DNA of 64,000 bases from Sphingomonas leidyi. GTDB lineage: Bacteria > Pseudomonadota > Alphaproteobacteria > Sphingomonadales > Sphingomonadaceae. The translations under genes and the position numbers were made by a program. Of this stretch, positions 1 through 9,241 are shown in pieces; position 1 is the stretch's first letter, and every line of letters starts with the position of its first letter. The notes beneath the pieces are model-generated. The model saw only the letters and a program-made list of their open reading frames with translations. It was not told where the DNA came from and did no database searches. The stretch covers positions 868,001-932,000 of the forward strand of contig NZ_JAASQV010000002.1 of the NCBI RefSeq assembly GCF_011761945.1, given 5' to 3'.

Positions 1-5
1 GGGAC

Positions 6-33
6 GGCCGGGCGGGGATGGGACCGCCCGGCC
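6..33. repeat. Inverted repeat downstream of prfC
   Basis: A perfect 10-bp stem (GGCCGGGCGG / CCGCCCGGCC) with an 8-nt loop lies just past the stop of prfC. There is no T-run on either side inside the window, so it is not a convincing intrinsic terminator. It could be a Rho-type 3' end hairpin or one of the G+C-rich intergenic palindromes seen elsewhere in the window. Confidence 0.45.
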
Positions 34-50
34 ACCCGGGACGCCGGCGA

Positions 51-1619
51 TCAGCGCTCGCGCGTCGCCGCGAACTTCACCCTGGAATAGCGATCGGCGA
101 CATAGCCGACTTCCCAGTTCGACTTGGCCATGAACACCGGGTTGTCGTCGCGATCCTTGGCCATGGCGCCGCGGTTGAGCGCGACGAAGTCGGCCAGGTC
201 CTTGGGATCCTCGGCCGAGATCCAGCGCGCGGTCTCGAACGGCGCGACTTCCAGACCGGCCGCCACCTTGTATTCGGCCTCGAGCCGGCTGATCAGCACG
301 TCCAGCTGCAGCTGCCCCACCACGCCGATCACCCAGTTCGAGCCGATCTCGGGATAGAAGACCTGAGTCACCCCTTCCTCGGCCATGTCGTCCAGCGCCT
401 TGCGCAGCTGCTTGGTCTTGGTCGGATCCTTGAGCACTACCCGGCGCAGGATCTCCGGCGCGAAATTGGGCAGGCCGGTGAAGCGGACGTCCGCCTTCTC
501 GCTCAGCGTGTCGCCCACGCGCAGCACGCCGTGATTGGGGATGCCGATGATGTCGCCGGGGAACGCCTCGTCGGCCAGCTCGCGCTCGCGGGCGAAGAAC
601 AGGATCGGCGAGTGGATCGCGATCGCCTTGCCATGCCCGGTCGGCGTCAGCTTCATGCCGCGCTTGAAGGTGCCCGAGACCAGCCGCATGAACGCGATGC
701 GGTCGCGGTGATTGGGGTCCATATTGGCCTGGACCTTGAACACGAAGCCGGTGACCTGTCCCGCATCGGGCGAGACCGGCGCCGGCTCGGCCGGCAGCGC
801 GTGCGGCGGCGGCGCATGGGTGGCGATCGCGTCGATCAGCGAATCGACGCCGAATTCCTTCAGCGCCGAGCCGAAATAGACCGGAGTCAGGTCGCCATGC
901 CGATAGGCCTCGGCATCGAATGCCGGATAGCCGGCCCGGGCCAGCTCGACATCCTCGCGCAGCCTGGCGAGGTTCTCGGCCGAGAGGATCGCGTCGAGCT
1001 GCGGATCGTCGAGGCCGCTGGTCTGGACCACCTTGCCATGGAATTCGCGGCTGTCGCCCTCGGGCAGCAACAGGCGGTTGGTGGCGAGGTCGAAGATCCC
1101 CTCGAAGGTACCGCCCATGCCCACCGGCCAGGTCATCGGGCACACGTCGAGCGCGAGCAGGTCGGCGATCTCGTCGAGCGTCTCGAAGACATGGCGGCCT
1201 TCGCGGTCCACCTTGTTGACGAAGGTGATGATCGGCACGTTGCGCAGGCGGCAGACCTCGAACAGCTTGCGGGTCTGGCTCTCGATGCCCTTGGCGACGT
1301 CGATCACCATCACCGCCGAATCGACTGCGGTGAGCGTGCGATAGGTATCTTCCGAGAAATCCTCGTGGCCCGGCGTGTCGAGCAGGTTGAAGGTGATGCC
1401 GCCCCGCTCGAAGGTCATCACCGAGCTGGTGACCGAGATGCCGCGCTGCTGCTCGATCTTCATCCAGTCCGATCGCGCGCGCCGGGCGGCGCCGCGCGCC
1501 TTCACTTCGCCGGCAAGGTGGATCGCGCCGCCGAACAGCAGCAGCTTTTCGGTCAGCGTGGTCTTGCCCGCGTCGGGGTGCGAGATGATGGCGAAGGTGC
1601 GGCGGTCGGAAACTGGCAT
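51..1619 (-). CDS. prfC: Peptide chain release factor 3 (RF3)
   Basis: Cytoplasmic translational GTPase that recycles RF1/RF2 from the ribosome after termination. The 522-aa product has the family's usual length. The N-terminal GTPase domain shows the P-loop SHPDAGKT (residues 13-20), the G3 motif DTPGHE (81-86) and the G4 motif NKVD (135-138). Two beta-barrel domains and the RF3 C-terminal domain fill the rest. The ATG start puts the P-loop close to the N-terminus, as is normal for RF3. An open frame of 878 aa on the opposite strand is only its antisense shadow. The gene lies 21 bp downstream of the epimerase gene and may share its transcript. Confidence 0.97.
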   Translation of the reverse strand: MPVSDRRTFAIISHPDAGKTTLTEKLLLFGGAIHLAGEVKARGAARRARSDWMKIEQQRGISVTSSVMTFERGGITFNLLDTPGHEDFSEDTYRTLTAVDSAVMVIDVAKGIESQTRKLFEVCRLRNVPIITFVNKVDREGRHVFETLDEIADLLALDVCPMTWPVGMGGTFEGIFDLATNRLLLPEGDSREFHGKVVQTSGLDDPQLDAILSAENLARLREDVELARAGYPAFDAEAYRHGDLTPVYFGSALKEFGVDSLIDAIATHAPPPHALPAEPAPVSPDAGQVTGFVFKVQANMDPNHRDRIAFMRLVSGTFKRGMKLTPTGHGKAIAIHSPILFFARERELADEAFPGDIIGIPNHGVLRVGDTLSEKADVRFTGLPNFAPEILRRVVLKDPTKTKQLRKALDDMAEEGVTQVFYPEIGSNWVIGVVGQLQLDVLISRLEAEYKVAAGLEVAPFETARWISAEDPKDLADFVALNRGAMAKDRDDNPVFMAKSNWEVGYVADRYSRVKFAATRER

Positions 1620-1640
1620 GGTGGCGGGCCCTTTAGCGGG

Positions 1641-2507
1641 TCAACCGGCCAGCGTCACTCTCATCGTGAAGGTCCTCGCTTCGCCCGGCGCATAGCGCTG
1701 CATCAGCGGCTTGTCCCAGATCTCGCCGGTGAACCCGTGCGGGTCGGCGATGCCGTGCCAGGGCTCGATGCACAGATAGCGGGCGCCCGGCTTCATCCAC
1801 AGCCCCAGCGCCGGCGTGTCGGGGAAATCGCAGACCAGCTGCAGCCCGCCCTCGGCGCCATAGGCGAGCGACTGGCTGCGTACCGGATTCCACACCAGCG
1901 CATCGCGCTCGAACAATGCGTCGTGCAGCGCGAGCACTTGCCCCTCGACCGGGCTTTCCCAGCCGCCGGCATCCATCCAGCCGCCCTTGACGATCGCCGC
2001 CAGCTGGCCCCGCTCCTCATCGGCGAAGGTGATCCGGTGTGCCGCCTTCGCCGCGCCATAGGGGAGCGGCCAGGCAAAGGCGGGGTGGAAGCCGAAGCTC
2101 GCCGGCATGTCGACATCGCCGGTATTGGTGACGGTGACGTCCATCGCGAGCGTCGCGCCCTTCAGCGAGAAGGCCGCGTCGAGCGCGAAGGCGAAGGGAT
2201 AGGCTGCCCGGGTCTCCGCATTGTCGATCAGCCGCAGCACCGCCCGATCCGGCGCCTGGTCGATCAGCGCGAAATTCTGGCGCCGCGCGAAGCCATGCTG
2301 GGGCAGCGCATATTCCTTGCCGTCCAGCCGGTATCTGTCGTCCATCAGCCGCCCGACGATCGGGAAGAGCAGCGGCGCCCGCCCGGCCCAGAAGGCGGGG
2401 TCGGCATCGGTCATCAGCGCGCGGCCGCCGGCATCGCGCAGCGACCAGAGCTCCGCGCCCAGCGGGTTGATGACGGCGGCGAGCGCCTCCGAGCCGATCT
2501 CGATCAT
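1641..2507 (-). CDS. Aldose 1-epimerase family protein
   Basis: Predicted cytoplasmic sugar mutarotase-like protein of 288 aa, of the shorter LacX-like group rather than classical GalM. A beta-sandwich fold is suggested by the regular hydrophobic strands. Candidate active-site elements are the His in FGFHPAF and the His and Glu around EPWHG. The ATG start overlaps the stop codon of the upstream SDR gene by 4 bp (ATGA), so the two are translationally coupled. The substrate cannot be read from the sequence. No sugar catabolic gene is adjacent. Confidence 0.85.
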   Translation of the reverse strand: MIEIGSEALAAVINPLGAELWSLRDAGGRALMTDADPAFWAGRAPLLFPIVGRLMDDRYRLDGKEYALPQHGFARRQNFALIDQAPDRAVLRLIDNAETRAAYPFAFALDAAFSLKGATLAMDVTVTNTGDVDMPASFGFHPAFAWPLPYGAAKAAHRITFADEERGQLAAIVKGGWMDAGGWESPVEGQVLALHDALFERDALVWNPVRSQSLAYGAEGGLQLVCDFPDTPALGLWMKPGARYLCIEPWHGIADPHGFTGEIWDKPLMQRYAPGEARTFTMRVTLAG

Positions 2508-3238
2508 GCCTCGCGGTGCACGGCGAAGCCCTGCCAGCTCTGGTTGACCGGCATCAGCTCGAGCGCGTTGATGTTGAGGTGCGGCGGCAGCGTCGCCACC
2601 CACAGGATCGTGTCGGCGATGTCCTCGCCCGTCATCGGGTTCACCCCGGCATAGAGCTTGTCCGACACGTCCTGGCTGCCGGTGCGCACCAGCGTGAACT
2701 CGGTCTCGACCATGCCCGGTTCGATCGAAGTGACGCGCACCCCGGTGCCGTGCAGGTCCGCCCGCAGGTCCAGGCTCAGCTGGCGGACGAACGCCTTGGT
2801 TGCCGCATAGACATTGCCGCCGGGATAGGGATAGGTCGCCGCCACCGAGGAAAGGTTGATGATCGCTCCCTTGCGCGCGATCAGCCCGGGCAGCAGCTTG
2901 TGCGTGATCGAGACGAGCGCGACGATGTTGGTGTCGATCATCGTCTTCCAACTGGCGAGCGACGCCCGCTGCGCGGGCTCCAGGCCCAGTGCCAGCCCGG
3001 CATTGTTCACCAGCAGGTCGATGTCGCGAAAGCCCTCGGGCAGCCCGTCCAGCGCTGCATCGCGCGCCGCCTCGTCGCGGATGTCGAAGGCGAGGACATG
3101 GACATTGTCGCGGGCGAGCGCCGCCAGCCGATCCTCGCGCCGCCCGGTGGCGACGACGTTCCACCCCGCATCGGCAAAGGCATGGACGCATGCCTCGCCG
3201 ATCCCCGCGGTGGCGCCGGTGATGAGTGCGGTGGGCAT
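2504..3238 (-). CDS. SDR-family NAD(P)-dependent oxidoreductase
   Basis: Classical short-chain dehydrogenase of 244 aa. It has the cofactor motif TGATAGIG (residues 7-14), the NNAG motif (78-81), a catalytic Ser near 130-131 and the YAATK motif giving Tyr144 and Lys148. The Arg pair after the second strand (TGRRED, 31-36) suggests NADP preference. Overall it resembles the YdfG / serine 3-dehydrogenase group, which reduces malonic semialdehyde and oxidises 3-hydroxy acids; that assignment is by family resemblance only. It is first in a coupled pair with the epimerase-like gene. Confidence 0.9.
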   Translation of the reverse strand: MPTALITGATAGIGEACVHAFADAGWNVVATGRREDRLAALARDNVHVLAFDIRDEAARDAALDGLPEGFRDIDLLVNNAGLALGLEPAQRASLASWKTMIDTNIVALVSITHKLLPGLIARKGAIINLSSVAATYPYPGGNVYAATKAFVRQLSLDLRADLHGTGVRVTSIEPGMVETEFTLVRTGSQDVSDKLYAGVNPMTGEDIADTILWVATLPPHLNINALELMPVNQSWQGFAVHREA

Positions 3239-3321
3239 TGGGCTGCTCCTTGTCGATATCCTGCCGCGCCTATGGTCAATCCGTGCGACGGCTGCAATTG
3301 TCCGTGCGGGAGGGGGCGGGC

Positions 3322-3846
3322 ATGGAAGCGCTGAAAATCATCGGATTCGCGATATTCGCCGCGATTGCCTATGGCGTGCTCCACGATCAGGTGACCGCGC
3401 ATCTCTGTGTCGAATATTTCACGATCGGGCATCCGCCGATCTTCCCGACCAGTTCGCCCTTCCTGCTTGCGCTGGGCTGGGGCGTGGTCGCGACCTGGTG
3501 GATCGGGCTGCCGCTTGGCGTCGGGCTCGCCGTGGCGGCACGGGCGGGGCGTGCGCCCAGGCTCTCGCTCGCACAGCTGCGCCGGCCGATCCTGTTGCTG
3601 ATGCTCGGCTGCGGTGCGCTCGCGCTGTTGGCCGGGATCGCCGGCGCGGTCGGGGCCGCGCTGGGCTGGGTCCGGCTCGTCGGTTGGCTCGTCGAAGTCG
3701 TTCCCTCCGAGAAGCACGTCGCCTTCCTTGCCGACCTGTGGGCACACAGCACGAGCTATGCAGGCGGAGTGCTGGGCGGGTTGGGGCTGATGGTCTGGAC
3801 GTGGCGGCGGCGCCACGCCGTGCGATCGAACCATCCGTCGCCCTGA
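3322..3846 (+). CDS. Small integral membrane protein, function unknown
   Basis: A 174-aa hydrophobic protein with about four membrane segments (roughly residues 3-20, 46-68, 90-118 and 145-162) and a basic C-terminal tail (WRRRHAVR). The ATG at 3322 follows a G-rich Shine-Dalgarno stretch; the frame stays open further upstream into the divergent SDR gene, but that extension is antisense to it. It is transcribed divergently from the SDR gene. I do not recognise the family. The stretch downstream to 3991 is short and G+C rich and shows no further gene. Confidence 0.75.
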   Translation: MEALKIIGFAIFAAIAYGVLHDQVTAHLCVEYFTIGHPPIFPTSSPFLLALGWGVVATWWIGLPLGVGLAVAARAGRAPRLSLAQLRRPILLLMLGCGALALLAGIAGAVGAALGWVRLVGWLVEVVPSEKHVAFLADLWAHSTSYAGGVLGGLGLMVWTWRRRHAVRSNHPSP

Positions 3847-3991
3847 GCTTGCCGTTTCGGACGCCTGCGCGCCACGAAGGATATCCCCCGCGGCGCCCTG
3901 GGTGCCGAACCCCGGATCACGCCCGGGGCCAGGATTGCCGCGCGCCGAGAGGCCCCTCCTTCTCCCATCCGGGGGAGGAGGAGGATGCGGC

Positions 3992-6403
3992 TCAGCCCCG
4001 CAGCGCCGCGCCCAGCTTCGCCGCGGCAGCGACGACCTTGTCGGCGATCGCCTTCAACGCCTCGTCGGTGAAGCTCTTCTCGCCCGGCTGGAGCGTGATT
4101 TCGATGGCCAGGCTCTTCTGCCCCTCCGGCACGCCGGTGCCGGTGAAGACGTCGAACAGCCGGGCATCGACGATCGCCGCCTTGTCCGCGCCCTTCACGG
4201 CGCGGACGAGATCGCCCGCCGCCAGGCTGTCCGGCACCAGGAAGGCGAAGTCGCGCGTCACGGCCTGGAGCGCGGGCGGCGTGTAGGCCGTGCGCATGAA
4301 GCCCGTGCCGCCGCGCTTGCCGGGCAGCGCATCGAGATAGAGCTCGACCGCGGCGACATCGCCGTCGAGATCGAAGGCCTTGAGCACGCTCGGATGGACC
4401 ATGCCGAACGCCGCGAGCACCGTCTTCGGCCCCAGGCGCAGCGTCGCCGACTGGCCCGGATGCCAGACATCGCCCGCCTCGCCCATCACCTGCAGGTTCG
4501 CCACCGGCGCGCCGGCGGCCTCGAGCAGCGCCAGCGCCTCGGCCTTGGCGTCGAAGGCGGTGAAGGATTGCGCCTTGACGCCCTGCCAGCCGCGCGGACG
4601 CTTCGCGCCGGCGAGCAGGACGCCGAGCGTCGGGCGCTCGGCCTCTGCCAGATAGCGCCGGCCAAGCTCGAACAACCGCACCGAAGGCGCGCCGCGCTTG
4701 AGATTGCGTTCCACCGCGCCGAGCAGGCCGGGCAGCAGTGACGGGCGCATCACCTTCATGTCTTCGCTGATCGGATTGGCCAGCGTCCAGGCGCCGTCGC
4801 CGAACGGCGCCGCCTCGGCTTCGGAGACGAAGCTCCAGGTCACTGCCTCGTTGAGTCCGCGCGCCGCCGCGGTGCGCCGCAGCTTGCGCTCGAGCTTCTG
4901 CTCGGGGGTCGCGGTCGGCCGGGCCACGCCCGGCAGGCGCGAAAGCGGCGTCGAGGGGACATTGTCGATGCCCGCGATGCGGATCACTTCCTCGACAAGG
5001 TCGGCCGGGCCGTCCACGTCGCGGCGCCAGCTCGGCGCGGTGACGCGCAGCATGTCGAAGCCGCGATCGAGGTCGACAGGGTCGCCATTGCCGTCGAGCG
5101 GCTGGACGGTGAAGCCCAGGCTCTCGAGGATCTCGACCTGCCGCGCCGCCGGCACCGCGAGGCCGCCCAGGGTCTCGGCGAGCCTGGGATCGTAACCGGT
5201 GGTGATGCCCACATGCGGGAGCTTGCCGGCGCGCGTCACCGCGCTCGCCGTGCCGCCGCACAGCGCGAGCACCAGCCGCGTCGCGATCGCGATGCCGTCC
5301 TCGAGGAACGCCGGATCGACGCCGCGCTCGAAGCGCGAGCGTGCATCGCTGGTCAGGTTCAGCTTCTGGCCGGCGCGAGCGATATGGTCCGGGTCGAAGA
5401 ACGCGCATTCGATCACGACGTCGGTGGTGGTCTCGGACACGCCGGTGTCCTCGCCGCCCATGATGCCGCCGATATCGTGCACGCCGTTCGCGTCGGCGAT
5501 CACGGTGATGGTCTCGTCGAGCGTGTAGGTCTTCTCGTTGAGCGCCAGCACCTGCTCGCCGGCCCTGGCCTTGCGCACCGTCAGCGCGCCCGAGAGCTTC
5601 GCCTTGTCATAGACGTGCAGCGGGCGCCCCAGGTCGATCATCACATAGTTGGTGATGTCGACCAGCGCCGAGATCGGGCGCTGGCCGATCGCCTTCAGCC
5701 GGCGCTGCATCCAGTCGGGCGATGCGCCGTTGGTCACGCCGCTGACGGTCTGGCCATAATAGGCCGGGCAGCCTTCGGGTGCCTCGATCTTCACCTCGGG
5801 GCCCGCGCCCTCGCCTGCCACCGGCTCGGCATCGAGCGGCTTGAGCGTGCCGAGCCCCGCCGCGGCGAGATCGCGCGCAATGCCGCGCACGCCCATGCAG
5901 TCCTGGCGGTTCGGCGTGATCGAGATGTCGAAAACCGGGTCGTTCAGATCGGCATAGTCGGCGAACGCCGCGCCGACCGGCGCATCGGCCGGCAGCTCGA
6001 TGATGCCGTCATGGTCGTCGCCCAGCTCCAGCTCGCGCGTCGAGCACATCATGCCGTTCGATTCGACGCCGCGCACCGCGGCGATCTTGAGCGCCATGCC
6101 GTTCGCCGGCACGACCGCGCCCGGCGTGCCGAGCACGCCGACCAGCCCCGCTCGGGCATTGGGCGCGCCGCAGACGACCTGCAGCACCTGCGCGCCGGTG
6201 TCGACGGTCAGCACCTGCAGCTTGTCCGCCTGGGGGTGGCGCTCGGCGGTGAGCACCTTGGCGACGCGGAAGCCGTTCAGCTTCTCGCCCGGATTCTCCA
6301 CGCCCTCCACTTCGAGGCCGACGCGGGTCAGCGCCTCCTCGATGTCGGTCAGCGAGGCGTCGGTATCCAGATGCTCCTTGAGCCAGCTCAGGGTGAACTT
6401 CAT
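3992..6403 (-). CDS. pheT: Phenylalanine-tRNA ligase beta subunit
   Basis: Beta chain of the alpha2-beta2 phenylalanyl-tRNA synthetase, 803 aa as usual. Starting from [12 protein letters not shown] it contains a tRNA-binding (EMAP-like) domain at about 40-150, the B3/B4 editing region, the B5 domain, a catalytic-like core and the C-terminal ferredoxin-fold anticodon-binding domain (about 710-803). The start ATG overlaps the pheS stop by 4 bp (ATGA), so the subunits are coupled. The same frame stays open upstream through pheS, but that part is a shadow. Confidence 0.97.
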   Translation of the reverse strand: MKFTLSWLKEHLDTDASLTDIEEALTRVGLEVEGVENPGEKLNGFRVAKVLTAERHPQADKLQVLTVDTGAQVLQVVCGAPNARAGLVGVLGTPGAVVPANGMALKIAAVRGVESNGMMCSTRELELGDDHDGIIELPADAPVGAAFADYADLNDPVFDISITPNRQDCMGVRGIARDLAAAGLGTLKPLDAEPVAGEGAGPEVKIEAPEGCPAYYGQTVSGVTNGASPDWMQRRLKAIGQRPISALVDITNYVMIDLGRPLHVYDKAKLSGALTVRKARAGEQVLALNEKTYTLDETITVIADANGVHDIGGIMGGEDTGVSETTTDVVIECAFFDPDHIARAGQKLNLTSDARSRFERGVDPAFLEDGIAIATRLVLALCGGTASAVTRAGKLPHVGITTGYDPRLAETLGGLAVPAARQVEILESLGFTVQPLDGNGDPVDLDRGFDMLRVTAPSWRRDVDGPADLVEEVIRIAGIDNVPSTPLSRLPGVARPTATPEQKLERKLRRTAAARGLNEAVTWSFVSEAEAAPFGDGAWTLANPISEDMKVMRPSLLPGLLGAVERNLKRGAPSVRLFELGRRYLAEAERPTLGVLLAGAKRPRGWQGVKAQSFTAFDAKAEALALLEAAGAPVANLQVMGEAGDVWHPGQSATLRLGPKTVLAAFGMVHPSVLKAFDLDGDVAAVELYLDALPGKRGGTGFMRTAYTPPALQAVTRDFAFLVPDSLAAGDLVRAVKGADKAAIVDARLFDVFTGTGVPEGQKSLAIEITLQPGEKSFTDEALKAIADKVVAAAAKLGAALRG

Positions 6404-7500
6404 GCGCCCACTCCTCCGCTCAGCGTGGGCACGTCGAGCGCCGAGAAGCCGTAATGCCTGAGCCAGCGCAGATCGCCGTCGAAGAAGGCGCGCAAATCGT
6501 CCATCCCATATTTGAGCATCGCGAGGCGATCGACGCCGGTGCCGAAGGCGAAGCCCTGCCATTCCTCCGGGTCGAGCCCGGCGGCCTCGATCACCTTGCG
6601 GTGGACCATTCCGGAGCCGAGCACTTCCATCCAGCCGCCATTCTCGCTCGCGCGCGGATCGCCGCCGATCACGCGCTTGCCGTTCTGCCAGGTGAAGCCG
6701 ACATCGACTTCGGCGCTCGGCTCGGTGAACGGGAAATAGGACGGGCGCAGCCGCAGCACGATGTCGTCGCGCTCGAAGAATGCCTTGAGGAAGGTCTCCA
6801 GCGTCCATTTGAGGTGGCCGAGCGTGATCCCCTTGTCGATGACCAGGCCCTCGATCTGGTGGAACATCGGCGTGTGCGTCGCGTCGCTGTCCGAGCGATA
6901 GACGCGGCCCGGCGCGATGATCCGGATCGGCGGCTTGTCGGCCATCATGGTGCGGATCTGCACCGGCGAAGTATGGGTGCGCAGCAGGTATTTCTGGCTG
7001 CCGTCCGCCTCGCGCGGGAAATAGAAGGTATCGTGCATCGCCCGCGCGGGATGCGTCTCGGGAATGTTGAGCGCGGTGAAATTGTGCCAGTCGTCCTCGA
7101 TCTCCGGCCCGGTGGCGACCGTGAAGCCCAGATCGGCGAAGATCTCGGCCAGCTCGTCCATCACCTGGCTCACCGGGTGCACCGACCCGGCGGCGACGCC
7201 GTCCACCGGCAGCGTCATGTCGAGGGTCTCGCTGGCGAGCCGCGCGTCGAGCGCCGCCTTCTCCAGCGCCGCCTTCCGCGCCGCCAGCGCCTCGGTCACC
7301 GCTTCGCGCAGGCCATGGATGCGCGGGCCCTGTTCCTGGCGGGCCTCGGGGCTCATCCCGCCCAGCGTCTTGAGCAGGCCGGTGATCGCGCCCTGCTTGC
7401 CGAGCGCGTGCACGCGCACCGCTTCGAGCGGCTCGAGCCCCGCCGCGGCGTCGATCGCGCCGAGCAGGTCGGTGCGGAGCTGGTCCAGATCGGTCGTCAT
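6400..7500 (-). CDS. pheS: Phenylalanine-tRNA ligase alpha subunit
   Basis: Catalytic alpha subunit of phenylalanyl-tRNA synthetase, 366 aa. An N-terminal coiled-coil arm (about 1-90) precedes the class II synthetase core. The motif 2 region ([19 protein letters not shown]) and the motif 3 region ([13 protein letters not shown]) are plain. The ATG at 7500 follows a GAGGA Shine-Dalgarno; a TTG directly upstream is in frame but is less likely. A strong terminator lies between this gene and rplT, so pheST should have its own promoter in the 50 bp before the start or depend on read-through. Confidence 0.97.
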   Translation of the reverse strand: MTTDLDQLRTDLLGAIDAAAGLEPLEAVRVHALGKQGAITGLLKTLGGMSPEARQEQGPRIHGLREAVTEALAARKAALEKAALDARLASETLDMTLPVDGVAAGSVHPVSQVMDELAEIFADLGFTVATGPEIEDDWHNFTALNIPETHPARAMHDTFYFPREADGSQKYLLRTHTSPVQIRTMMADKPPIRIIAPGRVYRSDSDATHTPMFHQIEGLVIDKGITLGHLKWTLETFLKAFFERDDIVLRLRPSYFPFTEPSAEVDVGFTWQNGKRVIGGDPRASENGGWMEVLGSGMVHRKVIEAAGLDPEEWQGFAFGTGVDRLAMLKYGMDDLRAFFDGDLRWLRHYGFSALDVPTLSGGVGA

Positions 7501-7545
7501 CAAATCCTCATTTGGTCGAGGGAGCCTCTAGCGGGGGCGCGGCCA

Positions 7546-7579
7546 AAGAAAAAGGGCGCCGGTGTTGCCACCGGCGCCC
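7546..7579 (-). terminator. Intrinsic terminator after rplT
   Basis: A perfect 11-bp stem (GGGCGCCGGTG / CACCGGCGCCC) with the loop TTGC at 7565-7568 is followed, in the direction of rpmI-rplT transcription, by a T-rich run (TTTTTCTTT). It is the clearest rho-independent terminator in the window and separates the ribosomal protein genes from pheST. Confidence 0.9.
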
Positions 7580-7605
7580 CATTTTCCCGTCTCGCGTCAG
7601 GTCGC

Positions 7606-7971
7606 TCAGGCGGCCTGGGGCAGAGCCGCCTTCGCCTGCGCGACGATGGCGGTAAAGGCTTCGCCTTCATGCATCGCGATATCGGCCAGGACCTTGCGGT
7701 CCAGCTCGATGCCGGCGAGCTTCAGCCCGTGCATGAACTGCGAATAGGTCAGGCCCTCGGCGCGGACGCCGGCGTTGATGCGCTGGATCCACAGGCCGCG
7801 GAAGGTCCGCTTCTTAACCTTGCGGTCGCGATACGCGTACTGGCCGGCCTTCTCGACGGCCTGGCGCGCGATGCGGATCGTGTTCTTGCGACGGCCGCGA
7901 TAGCCCTTCGCCTGTTCCAGGATGTTCTTGTGCTTGGCCTTGGTGGTAACACCACGCTTAACTCGTGCCAT
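7606..7971 (-). CDS. rplT: 50S ribosomal protein L20
   Basis: L20 binds 23S rRNA early in large-subunit assembly. The 121-aa product starts [15 protein letters not shown] and has the strongly basic N-terminal helix and globular C-terminal domain of the family at normal length. It lies 14 bp after rpmI in the standard rpmI-rplT order and ends just before a strong terminator. Confidence 0.98.
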   Translation of the reverse strand: MARVKRGVTTKAKHKNILEQAKGYRGRRKNTIRIARQAVEKAGQYAYRDRKVKKRTFRGLWIQRINAGVRAEGLTYSQFMHGLKLAGIELDRKVLADIAMHEGEAFTAIVAQAKAALPQAA

Positions 7972-7985
7972 TTGTCAGGCCCTCC

Positions 7986-8189
7986 TTACTTCAGACCGTA
8001 GGGCGCCCATGCCTTGATGTGCGCGACATCGGCATCGGCGAGCACGGAGGTGCCGCGGTTCTGGCGGATATACTTGGCGTTGTGGCTGATCAGCCGGTGG
8101 CGCTTGCCGGCCACACCGTGCTTCACCTTGCCGGTGGCGGTGAGCTTGAAGCGCTTCTTCACGCCGCTCTTCGTCTTGAGCTTGGGCAT
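7986..8189 (-). CDS. rpmI: 50S ribosomal protein L35
   Basis: Small basic large-subunit protein, 67 aa, beginning MPKLKTKSGVKKRF as in most bacteria. An AAGGAG Shine-Dalgarno sits 6 bp before the ATG at 8189; the frame is open 20 codons further upstream but homologues begin here. infC is not upstream: the next gene on the same strand is hisN, so the usual infC-rpmI-rplT cluster is split. The 190 bp upstream hold G+C-rich palindromes but no clear leader gene. Confidence 0.98.
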   Translation of the reverse strand: MPKLKTKSGVKKRFKLTATGKVKHGVAGKRHRLISHNAKYIRQNRGTSVLADADVAHIKAWAPYGLK

Positions 8190-8380
8190 TTTCGTCTCCT
8201 TGAGTTCGACGATTGCGGACACGCGCGGCAGCCCATACAGCCGGCGCATCCCTACGATCGCGGAAAGCGGGCCCCCTAGCGCAAAGCCCGGGCCGGCGCA
8301 AGCCGAGTCGGAGGGCTATCGGCGAAGGGGCGAGGATGGCGCCCCGGGGCCGGGGCGAGCAAGCCGCCGCGGCCCTTCCA

Positions 8381-9175
8381 TCAATGGCCGTGATCATGCC
8401 CCCGGCAGGCCAGCGCCTCGAGGATGTCGTCGATCCGCGCCGGGTCGCCGGCAGCGATCACTTCGCCGTCGCTCCCGGCATGCAGGGGGTCGCCCTGCCA
8501 GTCGCACATCCGCCCGCCCGCGCCCTCGACGATCGGCACCAGCGCGGCGAAGTCGTGCAGCTTGAGCCCCGCCTCGACGACGATGTCCATCCAGCCGCTC
8601 GCGACGCAACCATAATTATAGCAGTCGCCGCCCAGCACCGTGCTCATCACCGCGCCGTCGAGATGCTCGAACGCATGGAGCTGGTCGTCGCCGAACAGCG
8701 CCGGCGAAGTGGTGGCGAGGATCGCCTGGTCGAGGTCGCGGCAGCGGCGCGTGGCGGCCGGCTTGCCGTTGAACAGGGTCGGCCGCCCCATGACGCCCAG
8801 CCAGCGCTCCCTCGTCACCGGCTGGTCGATGATGCCGAGCAGCGGCCAGCCCTCCTCGATCAGGGCGATCAGCGTGCCGAAGATCGGGCGGCCGGCGATG
8901 AAGGCGCGCGTGCCGTCGATCGGGTCGAGCACCCACAGGCGCCCGCTCGTCCCTTCGCGCATGCCGAACTCCTCGCCCTGGATGCCGTCCATCGGGCGCT
9001 CCGCGATGATCAGCTTGCGCATCGCTTCCTCGGCGGCGCGGTCGGCGAGCGTGACCGGAGACTGGTCGTCCTTCGCCTCGAGGCCGTGCGCGCCACGGAA
9101 ATAGGGTAGGATCGCCGCGCCCGCCGCATCGGCAAGGCGTTCGGCAAGGGCGATATCGGCTGCGGTCACGGGCAT
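8381..9175 (-). CDS. hisN: Histidinol-phosphatase, inositol monophosphatase fold
   Basis: Mg-dependent phosphatase of 264 aa. The metal-binding motifs of the family are present: GEE at 67-69, DPIDGT at 84-89, and a C-terminal motif around LHDFAALVPIVEGAGG. Sequence flavour (AKDDQSPVTLADRAAEE near the N-terminus) fits HisN, the histidinol-phosphate phosphatase of alphaproteobacterial histidine synthesis, rather than SuhB. No other his gene is adjacent, as is common for hisN. The His-rich C-terminus (HDHGH) is unusual but small. Confidence 0.88.
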   Translation of the reverse strand: MPVTAADIALAERLADAAGAAILPYFRGAHGLEAKDDQSPVTLADRAAEEAMRKLIIAERPMDGIQGEEFGMREGTSGRLWVLDPIDGTRAFIAGRPIFGTLIALIEEGWPLLGIIDQPVTRERWLGVMGRPTLFNGKPAATRRCRDLDQAILATTSPALFGDDQLHAFEHLDGAVMSTVLGGDCYNYGCVASGWMDIVVEAGLKLHDFAALVPIVEGAGGRMCDWQGDPLHAGSDGEVIAAGDPARIDDILEALACRGHDHGH

Positions 9176-9241
9176 TCGACACGCCCTAGCCCCGAGATTT
9201 TGACTCGCCAAGGTCACAAAGCCCTGCCACTCAACCCGCCG

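Noticed and set aside
18-2654. Long plus-strand open frame of 878 codons
   Set aside because: It is antisense to prfC and the epimerase-like gene, is rich in Arg, His and Gly, and has no domain; a G+C-rich codon-position artefact.
7501-7553. Phe-rich leader peptide or T-box for pheST
   Set aside because: No short frame with clustered Phe codons and no T-box motif is visible in this gap.
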